A stretch of 64,000 bases of DNA, from NCBI GenBank assembly GCA_011032825.1, contig JAADJZ010000006.1, forward strand, positions 496,001-560,000. Direction: 5' to 3'. Positions within the stretch are counted from its first letter, which is position 1; each line of letters opens with the position of its first letter. The DNA comes from Massariosphaeria phaeospora. Taxonomy: Eukaryota; Ascomycota; Dothideomycetes; Pleosporales. Shown piece after piece: positions 10,314 through 19,805 of the stretch. The notes under the pieces were generated by a model. That model was not told the DNA's origin, made no database searches, and saw only the letters and a program-made list of their open reading frames with translations. The position numbers and the translations under genes were made by a program.

Positions 10314-12098
10314 GGACGTCGTGGGGCTTGGCACTCGCACTAATTGGCACGTGACCCACCCTCTGTGGCAAACGCCATCGGCGCGCCGTTTAGGCAGGCA
10401 CAGGCAAGTAAGGGCGATGACCTGAAAGTAGCTCCCGATCATCTAGGAGGTGGAATTGAGCTACGAGACGGCACTCAGGAACATATGCGACTGCTTAACA
10501 AGAAATAACACTCGCAATTGATAGGAAACTAACGTCGACAGTAAATAGTATACCTTGTGGCCGTCCTTACGTACTACTCCCATGCCCTATAAAAGCTGGT
10601 GTGAGAAGCGTGGCACAGCTGTGGCCTATCCCTTCGCCTTGTGTGCACCTTGTTATTGAGTACTAGTGGTTTCTCAGAGGCGCCGGAGCAACCATCGCTC
10701 AACTTAATGTCTTAGGTGAGGAGCTCCGATCCCCCGTGTAGCTCTAGTTGGCCTGGGAGCCTGGTTGACACTGCCCGACGCACTCTCGGAGGCTCTCTCA
10801 CTATACACCAGGTTGGAACAAGTACGCTACTTGAGAGAATCGTACGCTGTTGTCCTCCTTATGTTTTATACCCATTGCTGCATGGTCTGCTCAGCCTAAT
10901 TAGGTCTTGCCTAGTATATGGACTGAATTATAAGGGGTGGCCGCAGCTCCGACGACGAGCAGAGTATTTCCCAGCATGCGCTACGCGTTCGGTGCGGCCT
11001 CGTATCGGGCAGAGAGGTAGGGAGGACCTCGAAATATTCGGGGACAACGTTTAACTGCTGAGAACCTAGATCTATCGTATGAGTAACTCCTTTGTCAATG
11101 TAGTGGGTTGCGGTCGGCGTACCTTACAGCGTTGGCGACCACGGCAACGGAATCGCCTGGCCGATGTCGCATCGTCAAGAAGCGTGAGATAGAGTCGCTC
11201 AACCGGATCAGAAGCAGGCGCCATGTTGAGCATGTTCCAGGAGTGGATGGGAAATGTTTGTTCATGCTGTTGTTACGTCAAGAGCCTCGGTTGTCGGTCG
11301 AATTATCGGCCGCGCCGCCGAACATCAACCGCAACCGCACAGCGCATCCAACTCTTTCGCACCTAGATCATTCGAAGCCGTGCTTTTCGCTCACACCAAC
11401 TACGAGGGTTGTTCTCTTACTATCCGGTACGCCTTGTAAAGGCTGCCAATTTGCCCGCGGTCGTTGCGGTCGTTGCGGTCGATGAACGCTACTCTAACTA
11501 ATTCAAGACATTATCTAAGAATTTCTGAACATTTTCTGACCAATTCTGATTATTAAATATCATCTGATCGACAAAATTGTATCAATCTCGGTTTTGCTGT
11601 AATATTTGGCCGCTGATCTCTGACCGCGATTTCGATTTGAGAGTCCTAGAGCTTACTTCTCATCCTGTTCGCAGTAGAGAATGTAACTCGTCAGCAACAC
11701 CGTGGCTCTCACCAGCCACCACCAAACTGAGAAAAGCGGTGCATTCATACAACAAAACTGCAGGATGGTATGTAAGCGGCAGCATACAAGCTTCATCCGA
11801 TGCTCGCTTAGCTTGAGCCTCATCCCCGCTAGATTCGGAGAGGAGTTACAGCGCAGGACAACGCTATGTACGTACTAACGTTGCGGAAGCACCAACGGAC
11901 CAAATTTGAAGAGTCACGTACGGACCAATATGGCTGCATGCTACTACAATATCTATACCTCGTTCTTCGCACTTCAGTATCATATCCAGCCTCAGAACTC
12001 ATACAGTGTCACCTTCCATATACCCCGTTCTTCTCACTTCAGTACCATATCCAGCCTCGGAACCCATACAGTATCAAGCCAGTGTACGACCTGCCATC
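10314..12098. other. Long intergenic region, no supported gene
   Basis: This 1.8 kb contains open frames such as 10716-11054 and 11108-11485 with no recognisable domain and no splice context. A TATA-like CTATAAAAG lies near 10586. A short triplication of CGGTCGTTG occurs near 11460. A 65-bp tandem duplication lies at 11955-12075, directly upstream of the dehydrogenase pseudogene. Confidence 0.4.
11955..12075. repeat. 65-bp tandem duplication upstream of the SDR
   Basis: The segment from ATACCTCGTTCTTCGCACTT at 11955 is repeated at 12020 as ATACCCCGTTCTTCTCACTT. Both copies run on through CATATCCAGCCTC and ATACAGT. A handful of mismatches separates the copies, which end 24 bp before the SDR ATG. 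Confidence 0.8.
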
Positions 12099-13158
12099 AT
12101 GTCCTTATTCGACATAACACCCGAAAAACGAGCAACCCAGCTCGCTTTCTTCAAGCGCCAACTACTGGTCAAGCCCCCACCAGTGACGCGCAGTGAAGTC
12201 GACCTGAGCGGCAAGACCGCCATCATCACCGGATCCAACACCGGTCTCGGCCTCGAGTGCGCCCGCCAGCTCTTGGATCTTGGACTGAGCAAGCTCATCC
12301 TCGCTGTGCGTACCACCACCAAGGGGGAAGCTGCGAAGCGGGATCTCCTCGCTGGCAGGGGCTCTGCAAAGCATGTTGTCGAGGTGTGGAACATCGACCT
12401 CGCCTCCTACGACTCCATCACAACTTTCGTCGAACGGACCAAGACCCTCGAGCGTCTAGACATCTTCGTGCACAATGCCGGCCTCTTCAAGATGACCATC
12501 CAAGTCAACAAGACCACCGGCCATGAAGAAACTGTCCAAGTCAATTACTTGTCGACAGTACTCCTAACCATCCTTCTACTCCCAGTCCTTAAAGACAAAA
12601 ACTCGCCCCAGCAACCCGGCCGCCTTGTCATCGTCTCCTCGAACGAACCTCGATCCCACTCCTGCCCGCCTTCAACGAACCCGGAACCTTTGATGGCCCA
12701 GACCGGTACTACACCTCGAAGCTGCTCGGGCAAGTCTTCCTCTCAGAGCTCGCCAAACGCGTCCCTCCATCCGTGGCAGTCGTCAATGCAGCCAATCCAG
12801 GCTTGTGCTACGGGACCGGCTTGAACGATGAGGGCGACGGCACGGAGGCTGGATATATCTTTTCATTGATCAAGCGTATCATTGGTCGTTCGACTGTAAT
12901 GGGTGGGCGGCCTCTTACTGATTCGGCGGTCAAGCATGGCGTGGAGTCGCATGGCCAGTATATGGAGGACTGCAAGGTGCAACCGTAAGCTTTCGATGCC
13001 AGATGATCTATTAAAGCGGTTACTAATATATAATTAGCATGGCACCTATCGTTTACAAGTCCGAAGGCCAGAAGATTGCGCAGCTTCTGTGACAGGAAAC
13101 GATGGACGATCTTGCGTTTGCGCACGTCACTGATGTCATTAAAAGCTTGAGCACCTAA
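12099..13158 (+). pseudogene. Short-chain dehydrogenase/reductase, frameshifted and with premature stop
   Basis: The 5' part reads as a classical SDR: cofactor motif TGSNTGLG after DLSGKTAIITG, then the HNAGLF motif and VIVSS strand. About 12640 the frame breaks. The next segment, with the catalytic YYTSK and NAANPGLCYGTGLN, is only readable one frame over (to 12984). A clean 53-bp intron follows (12985-13037, GTAAGC..TACTAAT..TTAG). The last exon reads MAPIVYKSEGQKIAQLL, then a TGA at 13090-13092 where the family has Trp, then 21 more family-like residues (ETMDDLAFAHVTDVIKSLST) to a TAA at 13156-13158. Two independent lesions argue for a pseudogene rather than one sequencing error. The relatives are fungal retinol-dehydrogenase-like SDRs. 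Confidence 0.8.
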
Positions 13159-13511
13159 TCTTGTCAAGGTTTCGTGAGGATCGCACTCCCAGCATCTTTT
13201 TCGTCAAGGATCCGAAAGAAGACAATGGAGAGTAGCAGGGATGCATAGACCAAGGGTAGTGTTTTTTCGTGTGTGCTAGTATTCGGCTTTCTTCTCTGCA
13301 TATATCTAACAGTGAATGGGGAGGTTGAGATTTTTTTTTCTTAGCTTGGTGCAAGAATCAGATACGCATGCATGTGTCAGCTACATTCTCGTCCATAAGT
13401 TGCTGCAGTGTCGTTGTGCTCACAGTGGCCGTAGGCCGTGTCGAAAAACAGGAATAAGTTGCGTAGCTTGATAACATTGTGTCACTTCCCGACGGGTGTC
13501 AGTATACACCT
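13159..13511. other. Convergent 3' region
   Basis: 353 bp between the SDR remnant and the stop of the Zn2Cys6 gene. Apart from T-runs and a GT-rich stretch I see nothing in it. Confidence 0.4.
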
Positions 13512-14848
13512 TTAACCACTTCTAATCCTACTCCACTTCCTATAAGCCTTCATATTTTCAGTCAGATCACTAGCTATGCCCTGCAATCGGTCGTTCTCGG
13601 TCCGTAGCTCGACATAAAGATCTGGCGAAGAGTCTAGTGCTCCTAAGAGCACGACTTTCAGTATCTGATGGAAGAAGCGCATGAAAGAAACTGAAAGAAG
13701 CTCCACGCCAGGAGGTCTGATCTCTGTCTGAGCGAGTTCAAGATTCAAGCGCCACGATTCCAAGGAGTCCAACAGAGATGCCTTCTCGGGTAGTAGTCGA
13801 AGAGCGTTGTCTGCAGACTCGAGATGCGACACCTTGCTGAGGAATGCAAGCGTTGATGTAGCGATTTTGGTAAGCTCTGTCCGCATGTCGGGTGCAAGCG
13901 TGCGAGAATCGCGAGATTCAACGGGCTGACGATTCGGCGAGATCAAGGACACAGGCATTGTTGTCCCGCTTGTATCGACGGTTGCTGGAGGATCGGCGAA
14001 TTTGCATGGTGCAATGAACAGCTTGATGAGGAAAACATCTACGAAGGGCAGCTGCTCATGGTGAGCTGGCGCTAATTCCTTTGCGGTAACAAGATATGGC
14101 CTAGCCCGATACGATTCCATGATCCTGAATCCTTGTAAGATATGCCGAGTCATAGCAGCGTAATTCCCCCGCAATTGTTCAATACTGATGAATATCTGAC
14201 AGCAACGTAATGCTGACTTCAACCCGTGGGAGCCCGGGGACGACAAGTTAGACGCGAGTCCCCCTAAAGCCATGCAGTATTGCTGGAGGCCATAGTCATA
14301 GCTCGGATTCTGCTGCGCGACAGATGTTGGAACGTGTCCGGCCGTGTCGAGATGTTCCCGAAGAGCTCTGAGGGACGAGAGTGCGTGTCGTATCGTCGAA
14401 TCAGTCAAACTAGCTTGGAGGCATTGCTGGGCTTCTTCGCTACAGCCCAGCTGCACATCGAACATGGTCTTGGTCGAGAAGTAACGATTGAGGAGGTAGA
14501 TGTCCTGAGGGGTGATCTCATCTAGGGTAGGCCGGATGGGTTTTGAACTAGCGCTACCGCCAGCATGAGCGTTTGTTTCGGGTTGACAGGTAAATAGTCT
14601 AAAGGGAGACTCGTAGCCGTCGCAAGTACGACCAGTGTCGACGCATCTTTTGCAGGATGGCTTGTTCTCGTCGCATTTGACCTTTCTGATTCTATTGCTG
14701 AGTGAGCACGATTATCACTGTGAGGCTGACCTTCCGTCTAACTGCTCAGCATTGAGTGGAGACTAGCGATGGCATTTAAGACTGACCTACAGGTTATACA
14801 GCCAGTCTTCACCTTGGTTCGTTTGCGGGTGACAAGGCTTCCGGCCAT
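13512..14848 (-). CDS. Zn2Cys6 transcription factor
   Basis: Two exons (14848-14787 and 14691-13512) with a 95-bp intron give 413 aa. Splicing joins TGT AG to A ATC and restores the zinc cluster: Cys17, Cys20, Cys27, Cys34, Cys37 and Cys44 (spacing 2-6-6-2-6), after the basic start MAGSLVTRKRTKVKTG. This is the Gal4-type DNA-binding domain. The remainder resembles the fungal-specific regulator body with C-terminal helices and no obvious linker coiled coil. The intron lies inside the zinc cluster, a common place in this family. It faces the GST gene across a shared upstream region of about 510 bp and its 3' end faces the broken SDR, so it may have been the local regulator of SDR and GST. That link is inferred from position only. 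Confidence 0.88.
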
Positions 14849-15361
14849 GATTGGGCGGCGGGAGTTCAACACTCTATAGACGAGAAGAAGATTCGTAGCA
14901 AGCAGGAAGTCCGAGCAGACGAATTGAATGATGCAAGTGTGGTGTTGAGGAGCAGGCGGGTCGTTAGGTACTTCGGGGGCGGTCAAACCGTAGATGGGGC
15001 TAGTCTAGCCTGAATGGGTTGCGAGAGCGAACCCACCAATCAAATGTGCTGGCGAAAGGTTTCATCCATTCTTCTCCCGGCACCTCCACGCCTCCGCGAC
15101 GGACACGATGGTATGGTCAGAGTGTAGCTCAAAAGCGAATCCACCAACCATGTGTGCTTTGCAGTGGGCTTCCTCCTTCTTTCCCCTAGCACGCTCCACT
15201 CTCCGGCGATTGCCAGAGTGTGCCCGTGTCCGGCCGATTCGTCTCGATCGACTTAAATATCGAATGGCTCGCCCAAGTTCGCTTCAAACGAGTACCCGCA
15301 CATGTCGAAGCTCATAACGAACAGCCCTAAATTCGCATCGAAACTACTACACAGCACCAAA
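14849..15361. promoter_or_regulatory. Shared promoter of the Zn2Cys6 and GST genes
   Basis: Divergent region that contains an imperfect direct duplication of about 80 bp with period 108 bp (15021-15100 and 15128-15210). An out-of-family ATG at 15302 lies in frame with the GST start but would add only 20 residues. Confidence 0.5.
15021..15210. repeat. Imperfect direct repeat, period about 108 bp
   Basis: AGCGAACCCACCAATCAAAT (15026) is matched by AGCGAATCCACCAACCATGT (15134). Both continue as TGTGCT, a T/C-rich stretch, then GCACCTCCAC versus GCACGCTCCACT. It is older and more diverged than the duplication upstream of the SDR. Confidence 0.6.
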
Positions 15362-16314
15362 ATGCCAGCTTTCACTCTGTACGGCGCTCGCGGCTCGACC
15401 AACACCGATCGAGTGCGTCTGACTCTCGCCGAAGGCGGCTTCACAGATTACGAACTTGTGCTGTTCAACTTGCACAAAGGCGAACAGAAGGTGAGTAGTG
15501 ATGAAAGGTTTTCGCAAGCTCATTGTCTTGAGCCCCATCTATTTGCAACGTTGTCAACGCCATGATTTGTCAAGATGACTCCTAGAAGATCTCTGTTTCT
15601 TTCTTCCTTATTTCTTTACACACGCACACACATCTCTCTCATCATCATCATTATGGTTTCAACACTCGGATTCTGCCAAGTAGGCGCTGCCCCCAGAACA
15701 GTAGTGCATATGAACCGTTTTCCGTAAAAGACGACGCACTTTATTTATACATCGCTAACCCTACTCCCCAGTCCGACGAAAACATGAAACGGCACCCATG
15801 GGGCAAAGTACCCGTCATCACTTTCCCGGACGGCTTCACCCTCCACGAGAGCCGCGCCATCTGCAGATTCCTCGCTCGAAAGTACTCCTTCCCACTTCTC
15901 CCCGCGGACTCGGACGTCGAAGCGGCGGCGCTGTTCGACCAAGCGCAGTGCGTAGAAACGCTCTACTTCGCCGAGCCTGCCGGGAAAATCGGCTTTGAGA
16001 AATTTGTCAAGAGGTTTATGGGCTTGCCTGTCGATAAGGCCGTGGTCGCGGGTGCACTGCGGTCGGTCGAGATGTATTTCGATGTAGCGGAGCGGCTCCT
16101 GCAAGAGAAAGACTATATGGCGGGGAAGGACTTCAGTCTCGTGGATATTTACTACATTCCGCTGATTCAGAGACTGTTTGTGTGCGGGTATGACGACGTT
16201 GTTCGCAATCGCAAAGCTGTGAGTGCTTGGTGGGACCGCTGTATGAATAGGCCAGCTATACAGAAGATGGTGGCCGCTGACAAGGAGGCTGCTGCTGCTG
16301 CTGCTCGTACATAG
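15362..16314 (+). CDS. Glutathione S-transferase (phi/theta-like)
   Basis: Two exons (15362-15490, 15772-16314) encode 223 aa, the normal GST length. The N-terminal thioredoxin-like domain shows LYGARGSTNTDRVRLTLAEGG, then HPWGKVPVITF with the cis-Pro and LHESRAICRFLARKY with the Glu-Ser that binds the gamma-glutamyl group. The C-terminal helical domain includes GKDFSLVDIYYIPLIQRL with the N-capping box-type SLVDI. Splicing removes 281 bp (GTGAGT..GCTAACC..CCCCAG), long for this genome. I prefer the ATG at 15362 because MPAFTLYG matches the family start. The tail is an Ala run. It probably conjugates glutathione to electrophiles in the cytosol. Confidence 0.9.
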
Positions 16315-16390
16315 GATAGAAATCAATCCGAAGAGGAATAGTTGCTTAGCTAGTCTACAGATAACGCGGCTACATAGGCAAGTGTCATCT

Positions 16391-18001
16391 TCACTTCTTA
16401 TAAACCTCCCACGCCCAGTCATCCGAGCCATCCTTCGCAGCTCTCTCAATCTTCGCCATAGCTTCGCCAGCAGGAACCCTCATTGTCCTCACCGCATCCA
16501 GCTCCCTCAAGTCCCACAACTCAACCTCACTCCTCTCGATATCTCCGTCCCAGTCATATCGAACCAAGACCACACCCTCATCCTCCACAGTCTCAAGGTC
16601 GAACCAGAGAAAATACTGGCGATTTAGCAGCGGCGTGAAGCGGTAGTCATAGCAAAACCACGGAAACAAGTCCACCGCTTGCTGCAAGGTCCAACGCACA
16701 TCTGTGTCTTCTACTGGCGGTGCAGCCGGAGATGAAGAAGAACGCTGCGGTTCGATAGCCCGCCCCGCGGGTATGAAAAACTCATCGCCAATTTTGCGGT
16801 CCCAATGCGGAGGATCCACTACCTTCACTCCGTGGTGAGGCATGGATGAGTTGAGCTGAAAGACAGCGAAGGCAGGATGTGTGCGGGACATGATGGCCGA
16901 GTCGTCTACGATCATTTTGTATCCGTAAGTTATTCCCATGGCGGATGTGCCCTCACGACGGGTTGTTTCATGAGAAGCAGTGCTTCCGATTTCCCGTAGC
17001 TGGGCTTTCGATCGACCCTTGGTGACGCCATCCCAAACCAGTTTGACAATGACGATGCCGGCCGTCGACGGCTGTGTGTTGTCGCAGACGAGGAAGTACG
17101 TTTTATTTAGCCATTTGTTTGCACGGCAGCGGATGGGGTGCAGTGCACTGGCTTGTGCAACGAGGTCGCTCGTGATGAGTGGGTCTGGTTTGCTCAGCGT
17201 CTTGATGTCCTTTTCAGTTTCAACTGTCGGCTTGAGACTTGCTTGGTTGCGGATACGATAGTCGGTGAAGGCGTTGGGCTTATCCTGAACGTCTTCCTCA
17301 AGGCTCGAAATCACGGCGTCTGCATCCACCGAATCGAGGAAATAGATGGGAATGAGGTAGTCGTAAGCCGGTTTCTTGGACGGATACTCCGGACCTTCAT
17401 CTTCACTCTGTCCTTCATCCGCGTCTGTGGGCAATTCATGTTTGCTCTCTTCCTTCTCCTCATCCTCCTCGTCATCCTCCTCGTCATCATCCTCCTCTTC
17501 GCCCCCCACTCCAACTTCGCAAGACTCCCGACACTCTTCCCAATCCGTATTAGCAATCTGCAAATTCACCACCGCCGACCCAACTTCTTCTGGCTTGCAA
17601 AAGAACGAGTCAATCCCCGGAGGCTCGTCGTCGGTCATCAGCGTGACAAGCAACACGCCATTCTTCTTCCAATCCTTGTCAACTACCACAATGAAGTAAA
17701 TGGGATCGAATTCGCCATCGGGGACCCGTTGTAGATGGCTTTCATACACATCGCTGAGGGGTTGGGAGACGAATAGGGGCTCTGGGGCCAGGCGTACAGC
17801 TTCGCCTTCTTCGCCTTCTTCGTCTTCGTCTTCGTCTTCGTCAAGGTCGAAATGAGGCTGGCATGCGCGATTCACTTCCTCCAATTCGTCTTCTGATAAA
17901 GCGACTAAAGTGTAGATCAGAGTTGGGAGGCTGTGTCTCCCCAGATCTTGAGATAGGTAGGATCCAGGTGCGGTGGGTGGCAAAGTGAGACCGATAGCCA
18001 T
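16391..18001 (-). CDS. Acidic hypothetical protein with three related modules (536 aa)
   Basis: Intronless frame starting MAIGLTLPPTAPGSYL. Two very acidic linkers (residues 52-67 and 168-186) separate regions that look like copies of one module. Each copy has Tyr-Phe followed by a hydrophobic strand, an Asp, then Gly and a run of aliphatic residues: DPIYFIVVVDKDWKKNGVLL at about 98-117, NKTYFLVCDN...GIVIVKLVWDG at 299-325 and NRQYFLWFDL...GVVLVRYDWDG at 460-486. I do not know the family. The repeat and acidity are directly visible, but any role is unknown. It is tail-to-tail with the GST gene (76 bp apart). Confidence 0.7.
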   Translation of the reverse strand: MAIGLTLPPTAPGSYLSQDLGRHSLPTLIYTLVALSEDELEEVNRACQPHFDLDEDEDEDEEGEEGEAVRLAPEPLFVSQPLSDVYESHLQRVPDGEFDPIYFIVVVDKDWKKNGVLLVTLMTDDEPPGIDSFFCKPEEVGSAVVNLQIANTDWEECRESCEVGVGGEEEDDDEEDDEEDEEKEESKHELPTDADEGQSEDEGPEYPSKKPAYDYLIPIYFLDSVDADAVISSLEEDVQDKPNAFTDYRIRNQASLKPTVETEKDIKTLSKPDPLITSDLVAQASALHPIRCRANKWLNKTYFLVCDNTQPSTAGIVIVKLVWDGVTKGRSKAQLREIGSTASHETTRREGTSAMGITYGYKMIVDDSAIMSRTHPAFAVFQLNSSMPHHGVKVVDPPHWDRKIGDEFFIPAGRAIEPQRSSSSPAAPPVEDTDVRWTLQQAVDLFPWFCYDYRFTPLLNRQYFLWFDLETVEDEGVVLVRYDWDGDIERSEVELWDLRELDAVRTMRVPAGEAMAKIERAAKDGSDDWAWEVYKK

Positions 18002-18399
18002 GATGAGTTGCGTAAAGTTGTTGAAGTGTTTCGAGGGATAACTGGAGAAGTGACCGAAGTACGTTGATTGCGGATCTAGCTAGATATTAATACTGCGGAA
18101 AAGTGCCAAGGGCGAGCGCATGATGTAATGCAGAGGTTGTGGGAGCCTGGAGGCAACAGAGTGGGAAGGATTCTATTCCATGCGTTCCTGCGGGAGCTAA
18201 CGCTAGCATCTAGCTCCTAAACACCTCAAAAGCCAAACCTGGAGCTCTGTAGTAATCGGCAACTGCAAGTCCTACAGCGTATACGATTAGGTTGTCGGAT
18301 TGTCAGATGACAAAATTGCCGTATCCATGTAAAGACTTGCCTCCAGTTACAGTCTTGATCGCCGTAGTATCTAGCACACTATGGCGAGCAATCGACTGA
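18002..18399. other. Intergenic region between two minus-strand genes
   Basis: 398 bp holding the promoter of the acidic gene and the 3' region of the Cys/His-rich gene. I see no coding sequence or repeat. Confidence 0.4.
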
Positions 18400-19455
18400 T
18401 CAATTACTCGTACGAGCCGTAGGCGGCAACGTTGCACTTCCATGATACTCCTCTCCATCCTGCGCACTGAAGAGACCCATCAAGCCCATTCGATTCATTG
18501 GAACCATTGAGTCTGCCCTGCCAGTTGGGTAGGCTGCCTTGTTCTGCCCTGCTGCGCCGACTCGAGATGCTGAATTGAATGCAACTATTTCGCCGAGCCC
18601 AGACGTCGCACCATAGTTAGACGAACCACCGAATTGAGATGCCCCATCACCAAAGTCTGGGACATGCACAGATCCCGCTTGCCCAGCATGAGCCAGCAGA
18701 CCCATCTGAACTTTCCGCATCCGCTCATATACCAACTCTGTCCGAAACACACATTCCATGCAGATGATCGCATCGCCCATAATCTGGTTTCGCGGAAAGT
18801 TCCTTGCGCGACACGCGGGGGTATGACCGCAATTCGAGGCACACGGCCGCGTCGGGTCGACCCAAACTTCGTGGCCACACCTAAGCCTGTGCGCTTTCTT
18901 CCAGTCGAAGGGATGGTGGTTAGGGTTTAACAGGATCGGGCGAAGCAGCGCCTGGCAGGCTTCGCTAGTGAGGCCAGGCATGAGGAGTTGAAGAGTTGCC
19001 TGTGTGAGGGTGTAAGCGTTACGGAGACCCTTCGGCGGTGCAACGGGATGCGAAGATGGTTCGACAGGACGCAGTAAGCTGGTGTGTGCCATGGACATGC
19101 CGGTGCAGAGCTCGCAGTGCAGCGCGTCGGCGGCTTGTTGTTCGGATTCGACTGGGACCCGGAGCGGCGTAGGGACTGTTGGGAGGCCGGCTGCGGGAAC
19201 ATTCATGCCTTCATGAGTGGGGAACGCGAGTTGTGATGACTGCTGCAATTCTTCTACCACATGGGCACAGTTGCGTGCGCAGCGACGGTCTTGTCCGGTG
19301 CTAGCGACGAGGTGGCCGCATGAGAGGAGGTGGTAGGGAGATTTCATGGAGTGCAAGCTTTGGTTCGGTGCGCAGGGATCGATACCGGTGGGGACGTAGT
19401 TCTTGAAGGGATAGCCCATTCCGGAAGGGCCCAAGTCCAAGTCGTAGTCCGACAT
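18400..19455 (-). CDS. Cys/His two-module hypothetical protein (351 aa)
   Basis: Intronless frame. Two copies of a probable zinc-binding pattern can be seen. Copy 1 is Cys46-Gly-His48, Cys59, Cys63, His65 and then Cys114-x2-Cys117. Copy 2 is Cys193-Gly-His195, Cys205, Cys209, His211 and Cys232-x2-Cys235. The shared core is CGH-x(9-10)-CAxNCxH followed later by CxxC. It is not a RING, LIM or C2H2 arrangement I can name. The last 100 residues are Gly/Ser/Ala-rich and probably disordered. The gene is divergent from the RING-H2 gene at 19806 across about 350 bp. Confidence 0.7.
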   Translation of the reverse strand: MSDYDLDLGPSGMGYPFKNYVPTGIDPCAPNQSLHSMKSPYHLLSCGHLVASTGQDRRCARNCAHVVEELQQSSQLAFPTHEGMNVPAAGLPTVPTPLRVPVESEQQAADALHCELCTGMSMAHTSLLRPVEPSSHPVAPPKGLRNAYTLTQATLQLLMPGLTSEACQALLRPILLNPNHHPFDWKKAHRLRCGHEVWVDPTRPCASNCGHTPACRARNFPRNQIMGDAIICMECVFRTELVYERMRKVQMGLLAHAGQAGSVHVPDFGDGASQFGGSSNYGATSGLGEIVAFNSASRVGAAGQNKAAYPTGRADSMVPMNRMGLMGLFSAQDGEEYHGSATLPPTARTSN

Positions 19456-19805
19456 GGTGGTCTGAACGTTGTGGTTGGGATTACAAGAAGAGGTTGGAGA
19501 GAGCTCTTGTGTCGGAGGTGTAGAGAATTGTGGAGATTCTGGTTGTAAGTAGAAGTTGGAGAGAGTTCTTGTATCGAAGGTGTCGAGGAACGCAGACCGG
19601 CGTATTCACTGGCTCAGTCTGGGGCCATTAAACTTTTTTCTGCCCAAGTGAAAGTGTGCTTGTTACGCTGCACGTCCGCTTGTTCCAGCAAAACAGGCAC
19701 CCGCCGCCTCTCGATCAGCGAATAGATAAATAACCCACTACGTCATCGCTACAGCGACAATTGTCAACCACTCCGATTGAGTTAATTCTCTTGGCCCTTT
19801 CGACG
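19456..19805. promoter_or_regulatory. Shared promoter of the Cys/His-rich and RING-H2 genes
   Basis: Divergent region with a direct duplication at 19487-19587 (period 62 bp). In-frame sequence between 19761 and the first ATG at 19806 has only a TTG to start from, so 19806 is taken as the start of the RING gene. Confidence 0.5.
19487..19587. repeat. Direct repeat, period 62 bp
   Basis: AGGTTGGAGAGAGCTCTTGT at 19491 recurs as AAGTTGGAGAGAGTTCTTGT at 19553. Both are followed by GTCGGAGGTGTAGAG or its near match. About 37 bp per copy is conserved. Confidence 0.75.

Noticed and set aside
11108..11485. Short plus-strand gene of 125 codons
   Set aside because: No family resemblance, non-ATG alternatives, and it lies in repeat-bearing intergenic DNA.
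13090..13092. RIP as the cause of the SDR nonsense codon
   Set aside because: TGG to TGA here would be a CpC change on the opposite strand, not the CpA context seen in the transposase relics.
12099..16314. Secondary-metabolite cluster
   Set aside because: Only an SDR remnant, a regulator and a GST are present. There is no polyketide synthase, peptide synthetase, terpene cyclase or P450.
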